Made by a program: the position numbers and the translations under genes | In this document: piece by piece, positions 42,505 through 50,342 of the stretch | Layout of the letters: every line of letters begins with the position of its first letter | How positions within the stretch are numbered: position 1 is the first letter of the stretch | Notes under the pieces: generated by a model | What the model was told of the DNA's origin: nothing | The model's database searches: none | The model's input: only the letters and a program-made list of their open reading frames with translations | From: Paenibacillus sp. FSL R10-2734 | GTDB taxonomy: Bacteria; Bacillota; Bacilli; Paenibacillales; Paenibacillaceae | Length of the DNA: 64,000 nt | Reading direction: 5' to 3' | Assembly: GCF_037963865.1 (NCBI RefSeq) | Contig: NZ_CP150170.1 | Location: 3,782,001-3,846,000 of the forward strand

Positions 42505-42533
42505 CTGTCCACTTTCTTGACAGAGGTCCATGG

Positions 42534-42911
42534 AGTCCGAAACTCTACGCAAAAGTCGTTTATTTGGCAAATAACATCATCTGGGACCGATACTCTTAAA
42601 GGATGGTGATAACTCGGTAGATCGGGGTTCCGAACTGACTTAACTGTATGAAAACACTAGAATGATTATGCAGCAAGAGGAGGTAGTTTCATACTATGAC
42701 TAAGCTTTTTTAAGCCAAATCTAACTCGAAAAATGGGACTGTCACAACTGCCCAAGGAACTAAAGAGTCCACAAAAGCAATTCAATACCAATCACCACAA
42801 AAAATAGCATCTGGGCTGATGCCTATGATTAGAAAAAAATCCATTATATAGGGAATGATGCTAAAATATCTTATATAGTCAACTAATCCTTTCCGGAAAG
42901 GGAGCAATTAT
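42534..42911. other. Intergenic region without clear gene
   Basis: Mostly AT-rich. An AGAGGAGGTAG followed by a five-codon ATG frame (about 42697) and the palindrome CTTTCCGGAAAG (about 42890) are the only features. No gene supported. Confidence 0.4.
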
Positions 42912-43114
42912 ATGAATACTTTCATATATATAGGACTGGCTTTTTTCGTAATTTCTGGTATATGTGTTGGAGGATTTACGACGAGTCCGCAACAAAGAGG
43001 AATTTTTATTCAGAATCCAAAGATGACCGTAAAATTAAAAACAAAGTCGCGAATTGGTCTGCTTTAGGAGACATTATTTCGTTAGCAGTAGCAGGCATAA
43101 TATATTTATTGTGA
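42912..43114 (+). pseudogene. DUF5316-like small membrane protein, frameshifted
   Basis: ATG 42912 with AAAGGGAGC upstream. MNTFIYIGLAFFVISGICVG and FTTSPQQRG read in one frame; adding one base in GGAATTTTT (about 42998) gives RGNFYSESKDDRKIKNKVAN then SALGDIISLAVAGIIYLL to TGA at 43112. This reconstructed sequence has the DUF5316 layout (TM, R-x-N-[FY]-x-[TS]-E-[TS]-K-[ED]-D-R, TM). Without the base the frame ends at 43067. One-base deletion or sequencing error. Confidence 0.5.
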
Positions 43115-43183
43115 CCCTCATTTACATAAAGTACCAAAAAGATTATATTGAATGCATTACTTATCGGATGAGGGGTGTTGAAT

Positions 43184-43684
43184 TTGGCGAAGATTTTTAA
43201 TGAGAACACAGTTACCTTTAAACAAAAGCAGTCCCCCATACCTGAGTTTGCTTGGCATACAAGTGAGAGATTAGCTGAAATGGTTAATTCAAAACATCTA
43301 GTCTTCGACATAAGATCTTTAGATCCAGATAAATATTCCTTTCCTTATCATTTTCATAGAAACGCTGAAGAGATATTTGTGATTTTAACTGGAAAAGCGA
43401 TGTTAAGGACGCCCGGGGGTTTTACAGAGGTTACTGAAGGTGATGTGATATTTTTTGAAATGGGACCGGAAGGTGCTCATCAGCTTTATAATCATACGGA
43501 AGTGCCTTGCAAGTATCTTGATCTCCGAACGAATCAGGGCATAGATGTTTGCGAATATCCAGACTCAGGAAAAATCAACATTTTACCCTATCAAGAAATA
43601 TATCAAGCGGATGAACAGGCGGATTATTATGTAGGAGAAGAACAGATTCGGGAGAAATGGAACGGAATGGAGGATCGTACTTGA
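43184..43684 (+). CDS. Cupin-domain protein
   Basis: 166-residue single-domain cupin. Metal-site motifs: FPYHFHRNAEEIFVILTGKAML (HxH..E) and GDVIFFEMGPEGAHQLYNHT (second His). The substrate is unknown. TTG 43184 (MAKIFNENT) is preferred because GAGGGGTG lies six bases upstream; the GTG at 43175 is inside that RBS. The stop overlaps the start of the MBL-fold gene (TTGA), which suggests the two act in one pathway. Confidence 0.8.
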   Translation: MAKIFNENTVTFKQKQSPIPEFAWHTSERLAEMVNSKHLVFDIRSLDPDKYSFPYHFHRNAEEIFVILTGKAMLRTPGGFTEVTEGDVIFFEMGPEGAHQLYNHTEVPCKYLDLRTNQGIDVCEYPDSGKINILPYQEIYQADEQADYYVGEEQIREKWNGMEDRT

Positions 43685-44463
43685 TACAAGATCGATGGTT
43701 CACAGTTATAAATATTGATCCGACAACTTATGCGATAAGTGAATATGGGCATTGGGAAAGGGTGCATTCTTTTTTACTATTAGGGAAAGAAAAAGCTGTG
43801 TTAATTGATACGGGATTAGGTATTGATAATATAAAAAGAATAACGGATGAGTTAACGGATTTACCTATCGCTGTCATCACTACGCATGTGCATGCTGATC
43901 ATATTGGCAGTCATGGACAGTTTGAAACGATCTATGTTCATAAAGAGGATGAGGATTGGTTAATTAACGGAATACAAGGCTTGTCCCTTACCCAGATAAG
44001 AAGAGATATGAGCAGAGATATTACCCTTCCTATTCCTGAAACCTTTGATCCTTATACTTATACACCTTTTCAGGGCGAACCTACGGCTCTTTTGGAAGAG
44101 GGGGATGTACTCGACATAGGAGAACGTGAATTAGAAATTTACCATACACCGGGTCATTCGCCAGGCCATATCAGCATTTTTGATCATGCTAACGGATATC
44201 TGTTTACAGGGGATTTATTGTATGACGTTACACCTATCTATGCTTTTTACCCTTCGACTAGTCCGGTTGATTTAGTGGCTTCATTAGAAAAGATTACGGA
44301 AATTCCAAATGTGACTCGAATATTCGGCTCCCATAATACGTTAGGTCTGGATCCAGCTATTTTGCAAGAGGTTAAGAAGGCAGTTCGTGAATTGCGTGAA
44401 CAGAATCTTGTCGCTCATGGTACAGGTATTCATCAGTTTAACGGGTTTAGTGTGCAGTTTTAA
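43681..44463 (+). CDS. Metallo-beta-lactamase-fold hydrolase
   Basis: 260 residues. MBL metal motif TTHVHADHIGSHG (HxHxDH, about 68-76), then HTPGHSPGHISIFD (second His region), FTGDLLYD (bridging Asp) and IFGSHNTLG. Similar to glyoxalase-II/lactonase-type hydrolases; substrate unknown. TTG 43681 has GGAGG eight bases upstream and overlaps the cupin stop. An earlier ATG (43657) lies in frame inside the cupin gene. Confidence 0.85.
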   Translation: MIQDRWFTVINIDPTTYAISEYGHWERVHSFLLLGKEKAVLIDTGLGIDNIKRITDELTDLPIAVITTHVHADHIGSHGQFETIYVHKEDEDWLINGIQGLSLTQIRRDMSRDITLPIPETFDPYTYTPFQGEPTALLEEGDVLDIGERELEIYHTPGHSPGHISIFDHANGYLFTGDLLYDVTPIYAFYPSTSPVDLVASLEKITEIPNVTRIFGSHNTLGLDPAILQEVKKAVRELREQNLVAHGTGIHQFNGFSVQF

Positions 44464-44525
44464 AAATTATATCGGGTATTGGGTAATTAAACGAGGTGGA
44501 TGATCATCCCGAAAGTAATTCTGAT

Positions 44526-45104
44526 TTATTCGGATACAATCGACCTGAAAAAAGCATGCAATTGTTGGACTTGGGAGTAAGCTTCTTTGTACTGAGTGTC
44601 GGATTGTTGTATAGGTAACGAACCTGGCAAAAAGGAAATAGAATACACAGGCGTTTCATTACTGTTCATATATATTTTAAGTGTAAGTTCCTGAATAACA
44701 CTAGTCTCATCGTCAGCGCTCTTAAGCACATTAATATCCGCACTTGAAGCAGTTGATTTGCTGTTTTGTTGTCTCTTGGATACTTTGGAAAGGGTTAGAG
44801 CGTTTACAACAATCTCTGATCCCATAACATTATCGAAGGAGTATAACTTTGCTACAGCTTTTTTGCTTATCTTGGGATTGCTGGTGCCTATAGCTATTTT
44901 CTTATAAGATTCGTTAAGAGCGATCATGTGAGTTTGATTAGGGGGGATGAATGTTTTGGTGAATATGATGTTAAAAGATGAGGTTGCGCTTAATAGCTTA
45001 GACAGTGCTGAAGAAGTAGATAGCTTTTTCAATTCTAGAATACCGGCACTTAGAATTAAGACTACTCCTATAATAGCAAATATGTAGATCAAGATAATCA
45101 GCAT
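44526..45104 (-). CDS. Hypothetical membrane-anchored protein, 192 residues
   Basis: Minus strand. One N-terminal TM (MLIILIYIFAIIGVVLILSA) and a Ser/Thr-rich soluble part (SSALSKLLSATSSFNIIFTK; YKKIAIGTSNPKISKKAVAKLYS). No recognised domain. ATG 45104 has GAGGCG about 7 bases upstream (minus strand). It is followed by no clear terminator; a hairpin precedes it at 45237-45304. Confidence 0.6.
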   Translation of the reverse strand: MLIILIYIFAIIGVVLILSAGILELKKLSTSSALSKLLSATSSFNIIFTKTFIPPNQTHMIALNESYKKIAIGTSNPKISKKAVAKLYSFDNVMGSEIVVNALTLSKVSKRQQNSKSTASSADINVLKSADDETSVIQELTLKIYMNSNETPVYSISFLPGSLPIQQSDTQYKEAYSQVQQLHAFFRSIVSE

Positions 45105-45236
45105 GTAATCACGCCTCCTAGTTATCTCCTCAAAGCAAGATGTATTACTTAATGAAAGATATGCATGAATTATCTCTACTAGTATCTGTTAAAAGCGTAA
45201 ATCGTGGAAATATAGGAATGACTACATTGTAAGCAA

Positions 45237-45304
45237 AAAGAAGCACCCAGAAATCTGCCTATTTTGCAAATTGAGCGCAAAAATTTGGGCAGTTGCCTGA
45301 GTGC
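45237..45304 (-). terminator. Terminator after the 45339 gene (minus strand)
   Basis: On the minus strand AAGCACTCAG pairs with CTGGGTGCTT, with CTGCC/GGCAG inside, followed by CTTTTT. Confidence 0.65.
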
Positions 45305-45338
45305 TTTGTGGAATACTTATAAAGTAACTATGTAAAAA

Positions 45339-45719
45339 CTATAAGAAATTGAAAGCCGTGATCTGATCGGTATATACAATTAGCTGTTTGTATTCGATTG
45401 GAGATTCGTAATTAGCATAGGGTCTTACAATAACCTCGTTAAGAACTATAAAGTTATAAACGAAATTTTTATCGGGATGTTCTGATCCTAGATAGGATTT
45501 GTATTCGTCGACAATGACATCATCCATCAAAGATTTTAAGTCAAATACATCCTCTTTGTTGGAGTCAGCAGGGGAGACAATACCTTGAATGCTGCCAAAT
45601 GAGGTGAGCAGATTTACCTTTTTTCCACTAGCTTGATCGTTATTTAACAATAAACCGGAGAGTTTACCCAGTGCATCGACTTTAAAATCGATGAGGGTTC
45701 TAATTTTTGAGTTGTTCAA
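45339..45719 (-). CDS. Hypothetical protein, 126 residues
   Basis: Minus strand. TTG 45719 (MNNSKIRTLIDFKVDALGKL) with AAAGGAAGTG eight bases upstream; the frame goes further upstream without RBS. No signal peptide or TM. Central SFGSIQGIVSPADSNKEDVF and the C-terminal NFIVLNEVIVRPYANY. I do not recognise it; similar size to small stress or sporulation proteins. Neighbour of the 192-residue gene, possibly related by operon (read in the same direction) but separated by a terminator. Confidence 0.5.
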   Translation of the reverse strand: MNNSKIRTLIDFKVDALGKLSGLLLNNDQASGKKVNLLTSFGSIQGIVSPADSNKEDVFDLKSLMDDVIVDEYKSYLGSEHPDKNFVYNFIVLNEVIVRPYANYESPIEYKQLIVYTDQITAFNFL

Positions 45720-45811
45720 AACTAAACACTTCCTTTCAATTTGAAATCCTGTTAACAATATTCGACATATAACCACATAATTCCTAGTGCGCTATATAAA
45801 ATACTCAAAAA

Positions 45812-45858
45812 CAAAAGCCTCCCATTCATGAAATATCGAGTGGGGGGCTTTTGTTTAT
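45812..45858. terminator. Bidirectional-looking terminator
   Basis: AAAAGCCTCCCA and TGGGGGGCTTTT flank a 16-base loop; ends the L,D-transpeptidase transcript on the minus strand. Confidence 0.75.
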
Positions 45859-45866
45859 GGATAGAT

Positions 45867-46205
45867 TTAATTTCTTATCGTCACTCGTGTTCCAATGGGG
45901 ACAATCGCTGCGAGTGCTAATACATCCTCATTGTACATACGAATACAACCGTGTGAGACTTCGTGACCTATGGATGAGGGATCGTTAGTTCCATGTATCC
46001 CATAGTGAGGCTTTGAAAGTCCCATCCAAAATGCACCAAATGGACCACCAGGATTGGGCTGCTTGTTAATAATTGTGAACTCGCCCAGTGGGGATTGAGT
46101 TACCATTTTACCGATTCCGACAGGGAAGCCCCTGACCACAACGTTGTTATCAAGAAGATAAAGCATTCGCTGCGATAAATCTACAATAATTCGATAATTT
46201 GGCAT
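45867..46205 (-). CDS. L,D-transpeptidase (YkuD domain)
   Basis: 112-residue single YkuD domain, without LysM or signal peptide. The catalytic motif HG(x)nSHGCIRM is present: YGIHGTNDPSSIGHEVSHGCIRMYN, with the Cys nucleophile. The start RIIVDLSQRMLYLLDNNVVVRGFPVGIGK is the usual first strand set. Such small enzymes cross-link peptidoglycan 3-3 or act in spores. The ATG at 46205 has AAAGGAG about 8 bases upstream; GTG 46214 overlaps the RBS. Confidence 0.88.
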   Translation of the reverse strand: MPNYRIIVDLSQRMLYLLDNNVVVRGFPVGIGKMVTQSPLGEFTIINKQPNPGGPFGAFWMGLSKPHYGIHGTNDPSSIGHEVSHGCIRMYNEDVLALAAIVPIGTRVTIRN

Positions 46206-46325
46206 GCGCAACACTCCTTTCTAATTAGGATATGAGCAAAACACCTAAACGGTTATTTATAGAAAATGGCCATTTTAGCGAATGGGAACAAATGTTCTAT
46301 AATCGATTATTTGAGTTAAATAGCA

Positions 46326-46366
46326 GAAAAAATGGCTGTTCCGCGTTTGCGGAACAGCCATTTGTA
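46326..46366 (-). terminator. lexA terminator (minus strand)
   Basis: AAATGGCTGTTCCGC (46330-46344), loop GTTT, GCGGAACAGCCATTT (46349-46363): perfect 15 bp. On the minus strand it ends in TTTTTTC. It lies 110 bases beyond the lexA stop, with repeat copy B between. Confidence 0.8.
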
Positions 46367-46386
46367 AAATATAAGAAAGAATTTAA

Positions 46387-46462
46387 GGTATACATTATCC
46401 TTATATTTCTCGCAGAAATGATTACCTTCCCTAAAAAGGACGGTAATCTGTTTCCGCTTGGT
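46387..46462 (+). repeat. Interspersed hairpin repeat, copy B (3' of lexA)
   Basis: GGTATACATTATCC then TTATATTTCTCGCA (46401-46414), then the hairpin ATTACC-TTCC / GGA-C-GGTAAT flanked by GAAA/TTTC, then CCGCTTGG. The same left part as copies A and C. The stem bases differ from copy A yet still pair. It is in the lexA 3' UTR, antisense to it. Confidence 0.7.
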
Positions 46463-46474
46463 AGGAGTGCGTGG

Positions 46475-47101
46475 TTAGTGGATATCTCGGAACAGTCCGA
46501 TAACTCTGCCGAGAATGGTTACGCGATTAAGGCGAAGAGGCTCATATGCCGGATTCTCCGGCTGAAGACGTATATGATCACGTTCTTTATAAAAGGTCTT
46601 AACGGTTGCTTCATCTTCTTCAGTCATAGCTACAACGATATCTCCGTTATCAGCCGTTTGTTGTTGACGAACAATTACATAGTCACCATTCATAATCCCT
46701 GCTTCTACCATACTGTCACCTTGAACCGATAACATAAATACTTTGTTATCTCCAACATAGTGAGTTGGAAGTGGGAAATAGTCTTCAATATTCTCAGTAG
46801 CAGTGATAGGCACCCCGGCGGTAACCTTGCCTACGACAGGAATGCGAGCGACGGTTTGTGCGAAATGATGGACATTCTCGGAATCCTCTTGGCCTAGCAA
46901 TTCTATCGCACGAGGCTTCGTTGGATCTCGACGAATAAGTCCCTTCTTCTCAAGCCGATCCAAATGACCGTGAACTGTGGAGCTGGAAGCTAGACCAACA
47001 GCTTCTCCAATCTCCCGGACGGAAGGAGGATAACCCTTGCTGCGGACTTCGCTACGTATAAATTCCAGGATCGCCAGCTGGCGACTAGAAATCTTTGACA
47101 T
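46475..47101 (-). CDS. lexA: SOS repressor LexA
   Basis: 208 residues. N-terminal winged HTH (SSRQLAILEFIRSEVRSKGYPPSVREIGEAVGLASSSTVHGHLDRLEKKG), then the self-cleaving peptidase: cleavage site VTAGVPI (Ala-Gly, about 90), Ser in GDSMVEAGI (about 128) and Lys in DEATVKTFY (about 166). ATG 47101 (MSKISSRQL) with GGGGTTGAT on the minus strand; the frame runs further upstream past another ATG that has no RBS. LexA boxes lie at 47145-47158 and beyond, so it controls itself. Confidence 0.96.
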   Translation of the reverse strand: MSKISSRQLAILEFIRSEVRSKGYPPSVREIGEAVGLASSSTVHGHLDRLEKKGLIRRDPTKPRAIELLGQEDSENVHHFAQTVARIPVVGKVTAGVPITATENIEDYFPLPTHYVGDNKVFMLSVQGDSMVEAGIMNGDYVIVRQQQTADNGDIVVAMTEEDEATVKTFYKERDHIRLQPENPAYEPLRLNRVTILGRVIGLFRDIH

Positions 47102-47144
47102 TGGAATCAACCCCATATAGTAATGTTTGGGAAAATTATAACAT

Positions 47145-47382
47145 AGAACTACCGTTCGCACAAACATAAGTTCTAACTATTATAAATATTAATATGAAAG
47201 AGTTAATAAATGGTAGCCTCTTATTGTTTATTTAAGCTTCATATAAATGATCAATTAGGTCTTTTTAAGATTGATATGGCTTTTTGCTATTTTCGAAAAA
47301 AAGAGAACAATTGTTCTAAAATAGTATTGAACAAAACACATGTTCGTGTTATTATGAATTTGAAAGTAAGAACAAGTGTTTG
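47145..47382. promoter_or_regulatory. Cluster of four LexA boxes between lexA and yneA
   Basis: Sites fitting CGAACnnnnGTTyG/C: AGAACTACCGTTCG (47145-47158, lexA side), AGAACAATTGTTCT (47304-47317), AAAACACATGTTCG (47333-47346) and AGAACAAGTGTTTG (47369-47382). The third lies between TTGAAC (47327-47332) and TATTAT (47350-47355), a 17-nt-spaced promoter for yneA. The last overlaps the yneA RBS. This matches the SOS-controlled divergent lexA-yneA arrangement of Bacillus. Confidence 0.8.
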
Positions 47383-47395
47383 GAGGATGATATTC

Positions 47396-47809
47396 ATGTT
47401 AAAATACAGTACATACCGTAGCATCTACGATAAAGCCCCAGTGGTTGAATCTTTAGGACATAATCCTATTACCCGTAATTCAGCTCAGATTAAAGAGATT
47501 ACAGATCGCTTGCTTGAAGGATTGATGCGTTTGTTCCGGAGAGATTTTGTTATTAAACTGACATTGATCATTGTGCTCGTACTATCAGGGCTTACAGTAG
47601 TAGGTAATGTATTTGCAGGATCAACTTCTTTAATGAAGGATGAGAAGCGCGTAGTGGTTGAACGTGGAGATACACTTTGGAGTATAGCTCTTGAGAATAA
47701 ACCTTCTGATATGAAGACGGCTGTATATATAGAAGGAATTAAAAAATCTAATGGGATTAAGGGTAGTCAAATTAATGCTGGAGATGTTCTAACGTTACCT
47801 ATTTATTAA
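47396..47809 (+). CDS. yneA: SOS cell-division inhibitor YneA-like (LysM)
   Basis: 137 residues. One membrane helix (VIKLTLIIVLVLSGLTVVGNVFAG) and a C-terminal LysM domain (VVVERGDTLWSIALENKPSD, then KKSNGIKGSQINAGDVLTLPIY). The cytoplasmic part of about 50 residues is longer than in B. subtilis YneA. In Bacillus, YneA delays division after DNA damage. The ATG at 47396 has GGAGG nine bases upstream. Strong SOS control is shown by the LexA boxes. A terminator follows at 47838. Confidence 0.85.
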   Translation: MLKYSTYRSIYDKAPVVESLGHNPITRNSAQIKEITDRLLEGLMRLFRRDFVIKLTLIIVLVLSGLTVVGNVFAGSTSLMKDEKRVVVERGDTLWSIALENKPSDMKTAVYIEGIKKSNGIKGSQINAGDVLTLPIY

Positions 47810-47837
47810 TTTTCTAAGAACATAATAGAAAGACATT

Positions 47838-47876
47838 AAGAGCTTGCAGGGAGTAAACCTTGACAAGCTCTTTTTC
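47838..47876 (+). terminator. Terminator after yneA
   Basis: AAGAGCTTG and CAAGCTCTT (loop with AGGG/CCTT pairing), then TTTTT. Confidence 0.8.
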
Positions 47877-47920
47877 TCATGGCAGAGTTAGAATTAATTT
47901 ATAAGGGGAGGGAAAGTTTT

Positions 47921-48130
47921 TTGAATATTGATGAGTTGGTCGCGCGTATTAACGAATTGGCACGCAAACAGAAGAGCGTAGGCCTTAATCAAGAGGAATT
48001 GGCGGAACGTGCCAAGCTCCGTGAAATTTATTTGGGGAATATCCGCAATAATTTTCGAGCACAATTGAATACGATTGAATTGGTTGATAATGATGAGCAT
48101 GAAGAAGGTAACAAGGGACTTAAGCATTAA
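47921..48130 (+). CDS. ynzC: DUF896/UPF0291 protein (YnzC-like)
   Basis: 69 residues of the small helical-hairpin family (MNIDELVARINELARKQKSVGLNQEELAERAKLREIYLGNIRNNFRAQL). B. subtilis YnzC lies just after yneA-yneB, which supports the name; the recombinase-like yneB is absent here. The TTG at 47921 has GGGGAGGG about 9 bases upstream. An earlier ATG (47879) starts inside the terminator region and is not used. Function unknown. Confidence 0.85.
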   Translation: MNIDELVARINELARKQKSVGLNQEELAERAKLREIYLGNIRNNFRAQLNTIELVDNDEHEEGNKGLKH

Positions 48131-48179
48131 CACCCTGTTCCTTTTCATAGATATTACTGGATGACTAGGGGGAACGCAT

Positions 48180-48707
48180 ATGGCCCGTTCTTGGGAAAGA
48201 ATGGTTCAACGCAACACACAGCAAATCAACAAGCAAAGAAAGAAACAGGGGAAGGAAACGATTTATGCGTCTAAATCTAAATCTCCTGGCAAGAACACCG
48301 AAACCTTTAAAGGTCGTAACATTGCACTTCCAATAGTGTTAGTAGTGCTTGGTTCATTGTTCTGGGTGATTGGTTCAGTAGATCAGGCCCAAGGCAGTGG
48401 TATGCTTATGAACTGGCTAGGAGTTGTTTTGTACTACTTACTAGCGGCACTTCTGTTCTTCCGACGTCCGTACTTGAAGGTGGAGAATGCTAGACTATCT
48501 ACTATTAAATTCAATCGCGAACGCTATTTGTCAGCTTCTGATATTGAGAAAATCATCCTTTCGCGTGGAGCAGTTGTCATTAAGCATAAAGGCAAACGCA
48601 CGAAATGGATTTTTACCAGACTTATGAATCGTTATGATACAGCTGCGATGGGGACTCGTCTGGAAGCATTCGCAAAAGCTCACCAAATTGAAGTAGTTCA
48701 CGATTAG
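48180..48707 (+). CDS. Hypothetical membrane protein, two TM helices
   Basis: 175 residues. A very basic N-terminal region (RNTQQINKQRKKQGKET) and two hydrophobic helices (IALPIVLVVLGSLFWVIG; MNWLGVVLYYLLAALLFF), then a soluble domain (RLSTIKFNRERYLSASDIEKI; RTKWIFTRLMNRYDTAAM). Resembles no family I know. ATG 48180 with AGGGGGAAC upstream. It is followed after 33 bases by the HAD gene, probably one operon. Confidence 0.65.
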   Translation: MARSWERMVQRNTQQINKQRKKQGKETIYASKSKSPGKNTETFKGRNIALPIVLVVLGSLFWVIGSVDQAQGSGMLMNWLGVVLYYLLAALLFFRRPYLKVENARLSTIKFNRERYLSASDIEKIILSRGAVVIKHKGKRTKWIFTRLMNRYDTAAMGTRLEAFAKAHQIEVVHD

Positions 48708-48740
48708 AAATTAACCAGCCATAGGAGAGGGAGACCTGTA

Positions 48741-49526
48741 ATGCCAATTTCTGCCGTACTATTTGACCTTGATGATACACTGCTCTGGGATGATCGGAGC
48801 GTCAATGAAGCATTTCGTTCTACATGTGAAGCCGCCGGGGAAACGATTGATCCACAAGAACTAGAAGTCGCGGTGCGTAAAGAAGCCATAGGATTATATG
48901 AATCATACGAAACGAACCCATTTACAAAAATGATCGGGATTAATCCTTTTGAAGCACTTTGGGGAAACTTTACTGCAGGTGAACAACCGGAATTCCGTCA
49001 ATTGGAGCAACTTGCACCGGGATACCGTAAAGAGTCGTGGCGTCGTGGTCTTGCAGCTCTTGGTGTAGAGGATGAAGTTCTTGCTGAGACATTAGCTAAC
49101 AAGTTTGCAGCAGAGCGTAGAAAACGGGCTTACATCTATGAAGAAACGATTCAGGTGCTTGAAGAGCTGAAGGGTAAAGTGAAGCTATTGCTTTTGACTA
49201 ACGGATGCCCTGCATTGCAACAAGAGAAGCTGGATGGTGTACCTGAAATCGTTCCTTTCTTTGATCACATCGTGATTTCCGGAAGCTTCGGCAAAGGAAA
49301 ACCGGATAAGGATATTTTTCTACATGCCTTAGAGCTTCTTGACATTGCACCTGAGCAAGGGGTTATGGTCGGTGATAAGCTTACAACGGATATTCGTGGT
49401 GGGTTGGCAACAGGGTTGACTACGGTCTGGATTAATAGAAAAGGTAAACAGCCAGATCCTGAAATTCAGCCGGATTATGAAATCAAGCATCTTGGGGAGC
49501 TTCTTTCAATAGTCCAATCTTTATAA
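48741..49526 (+). CDS. HAD-family hydrolase
   Basis: 261 residues. Motif I VLFDLDDTLLWDD, motif II LLTNGCPAL, motif III Lys in FGKGKPDKDIFLHAL, motif IV VMVGDKLTTDIRGGLATGL. The cap between residues 20 and 110 is helical (subfamily I). Phosphatase activity is likely, substrate unknown. ATG 48741 after GGAGAGGGAG. Terminator-like AGGCAGTAAGTTCCT/AGGAGACTTGCTGTCTTT at 49563-49604. Confidence 0.85.
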   Translation: MPISAVLFDLDDTLLWDDRSVNEAFRSTCEAAGETIDPQELEVAVRKEAIGLYESYETNPFTKMIGINPFEALWGNFTAGEQPEFRQLEQLAPGYRKESWRRGLAALGVEDEVLAETLANKFAAERRKRAYIYEETIQVLEELKGKVKLLLLTNGCPALQQEKLDGVPEIVPFFDHIVISGSFGKGKPDKDIFLHALELLDIAPEQGVMVGDKLTTDIRGGLATGLTTVWINRKGKQPDPEIQPDYEIKHLGELLSIVQSL

Positions 49527-49787
49527 AGCGGAACAGAGGATTTCGTTCCATTTAAGTCATATGAAGGCAGTAAGTTCCTGGGTTACTAGGAGACTTGCTG
49601 TCTTTCTTTATTTCTTAATATCATTAAATTTTTCTATTAGTTTAACTAGTAAATGATAAGAGTCACAAGAGTGAAGCTGAATTGATGTGAAATACTGAAA
49701 AACCAATAATAATGTGTATAATAGATGAAGAATGTATAACATGAATTGGTAGATTCTTTGTATTCAAATCGATTGGGAGGACTCTAA

Positions 49788-50225
49788 ATGAAGATTTCGA
49801 GAACAATAGTCCCTTTATTATTAGGTGCAACACTTTTAATCCTGGGGGGATGCTCATCAGACCAAACCAAACATTCTGGAGTACATAACATGAATATGAA
49901 CATGGACATGGATATGTCTATGGAGCCTATTAAGGTCGAGTTACATTGGAGTCCTGAAGAGGTTGTTGTAAATCAGAAGGTGACCTTTGAGGCTGTGGTG
50001 ACGCAAGACAACTCGGCAGTGGATGATGCGAAAGAGGTTTTGTTCGAAATTGTGAAGAAAGATGATGATGGACATAAAATGGAGCTTAAAGGGAAGCTAG
50101 TCGGTGATGGAATCTATCAAGCTGAAGGAACTCTTGAGACAGAAGGACAATATATTGTTACATCTCATGTAACTGCAAGAACTCAGCATTCTATGCCTAA
50201 TAAAGAACTCATTGTAAAACCATGA
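49788..50225 (+). CDS. YtkA-like lipoprotein with Met-rich motif
   Basis: 145 residues. Signal peptide MKISRTIVPLLLGATLL with lipobox LGGC (Cys about 22). Just after it is a Met/Asp/His run (HNMNMNMDMDMSME), typical of copper-binding tails, then a YtkA/FixH-like beta-sandwich (VELHWSPEEVVVNQKVTFEAVVTQDNSAVDDAKEVLFEIVKKDD). ATG 49788 after GGGAGGACTC. A role in copper handling or cytochrome oxidase assembly is inferred only. A -10 TATAATAG at 49717 may drive it. Confidence 0.75.
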   Translation: MKISRTIVPLLLGATLLILGGCSSDQTKHSGVHNMNMNMDMDMSMEPIKVELHWSPEEVVVNQKVTFEAVVTQDNSAVDDAKEVLFEIVKKDDDGHKMELKGKLVGDGIYQAEGTLETEGQYIVTSHVTARTQHSMPNKELIVKP

Positions 50226-50342
50226 TTTATGTATAGCAATTGTATTCTATGATTACATATAATGCAGAGTGGAAAGGAAGGCTTTCCGAAATTCCATTAT
50301 TCTGCTAAACTTACTCTAATGTTTTACTGGGGGGACTATACG

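Larger units (their letters stand above)
41242..42530 (+). mobile_element. Complete IS3-family insertion sequence (IS150-like)
   Basis: About 1289 bp. Left end TGGAGTTAGAATTAAAAGTGGACA and right end (complement) TGGACCTCTGTCAAGAAAGTGG share TGGA and AAGTGGACA. Flanked by a 3-bp direct repeat TGG (41239-41241 and 42531-42533), the usual IS3 target duplication. It carries orfA and orfB with a frameshift signal and seems intact, hence recently active. Confidence 0.8.

Noticed and set aside
46232..46732. 166-codon frame on the plus strand beside lexA
   Set aside because: It crosses the lexA terminator hairpin, repeat copy B and the antisense of the lexA 3' part; no RBS.
50226..50342. Riboswitch (B12 or SAM) before metH
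   Set aside because: The leader is only 117 bases and shows neither the B12 box nor the SAM-I helix motifs.
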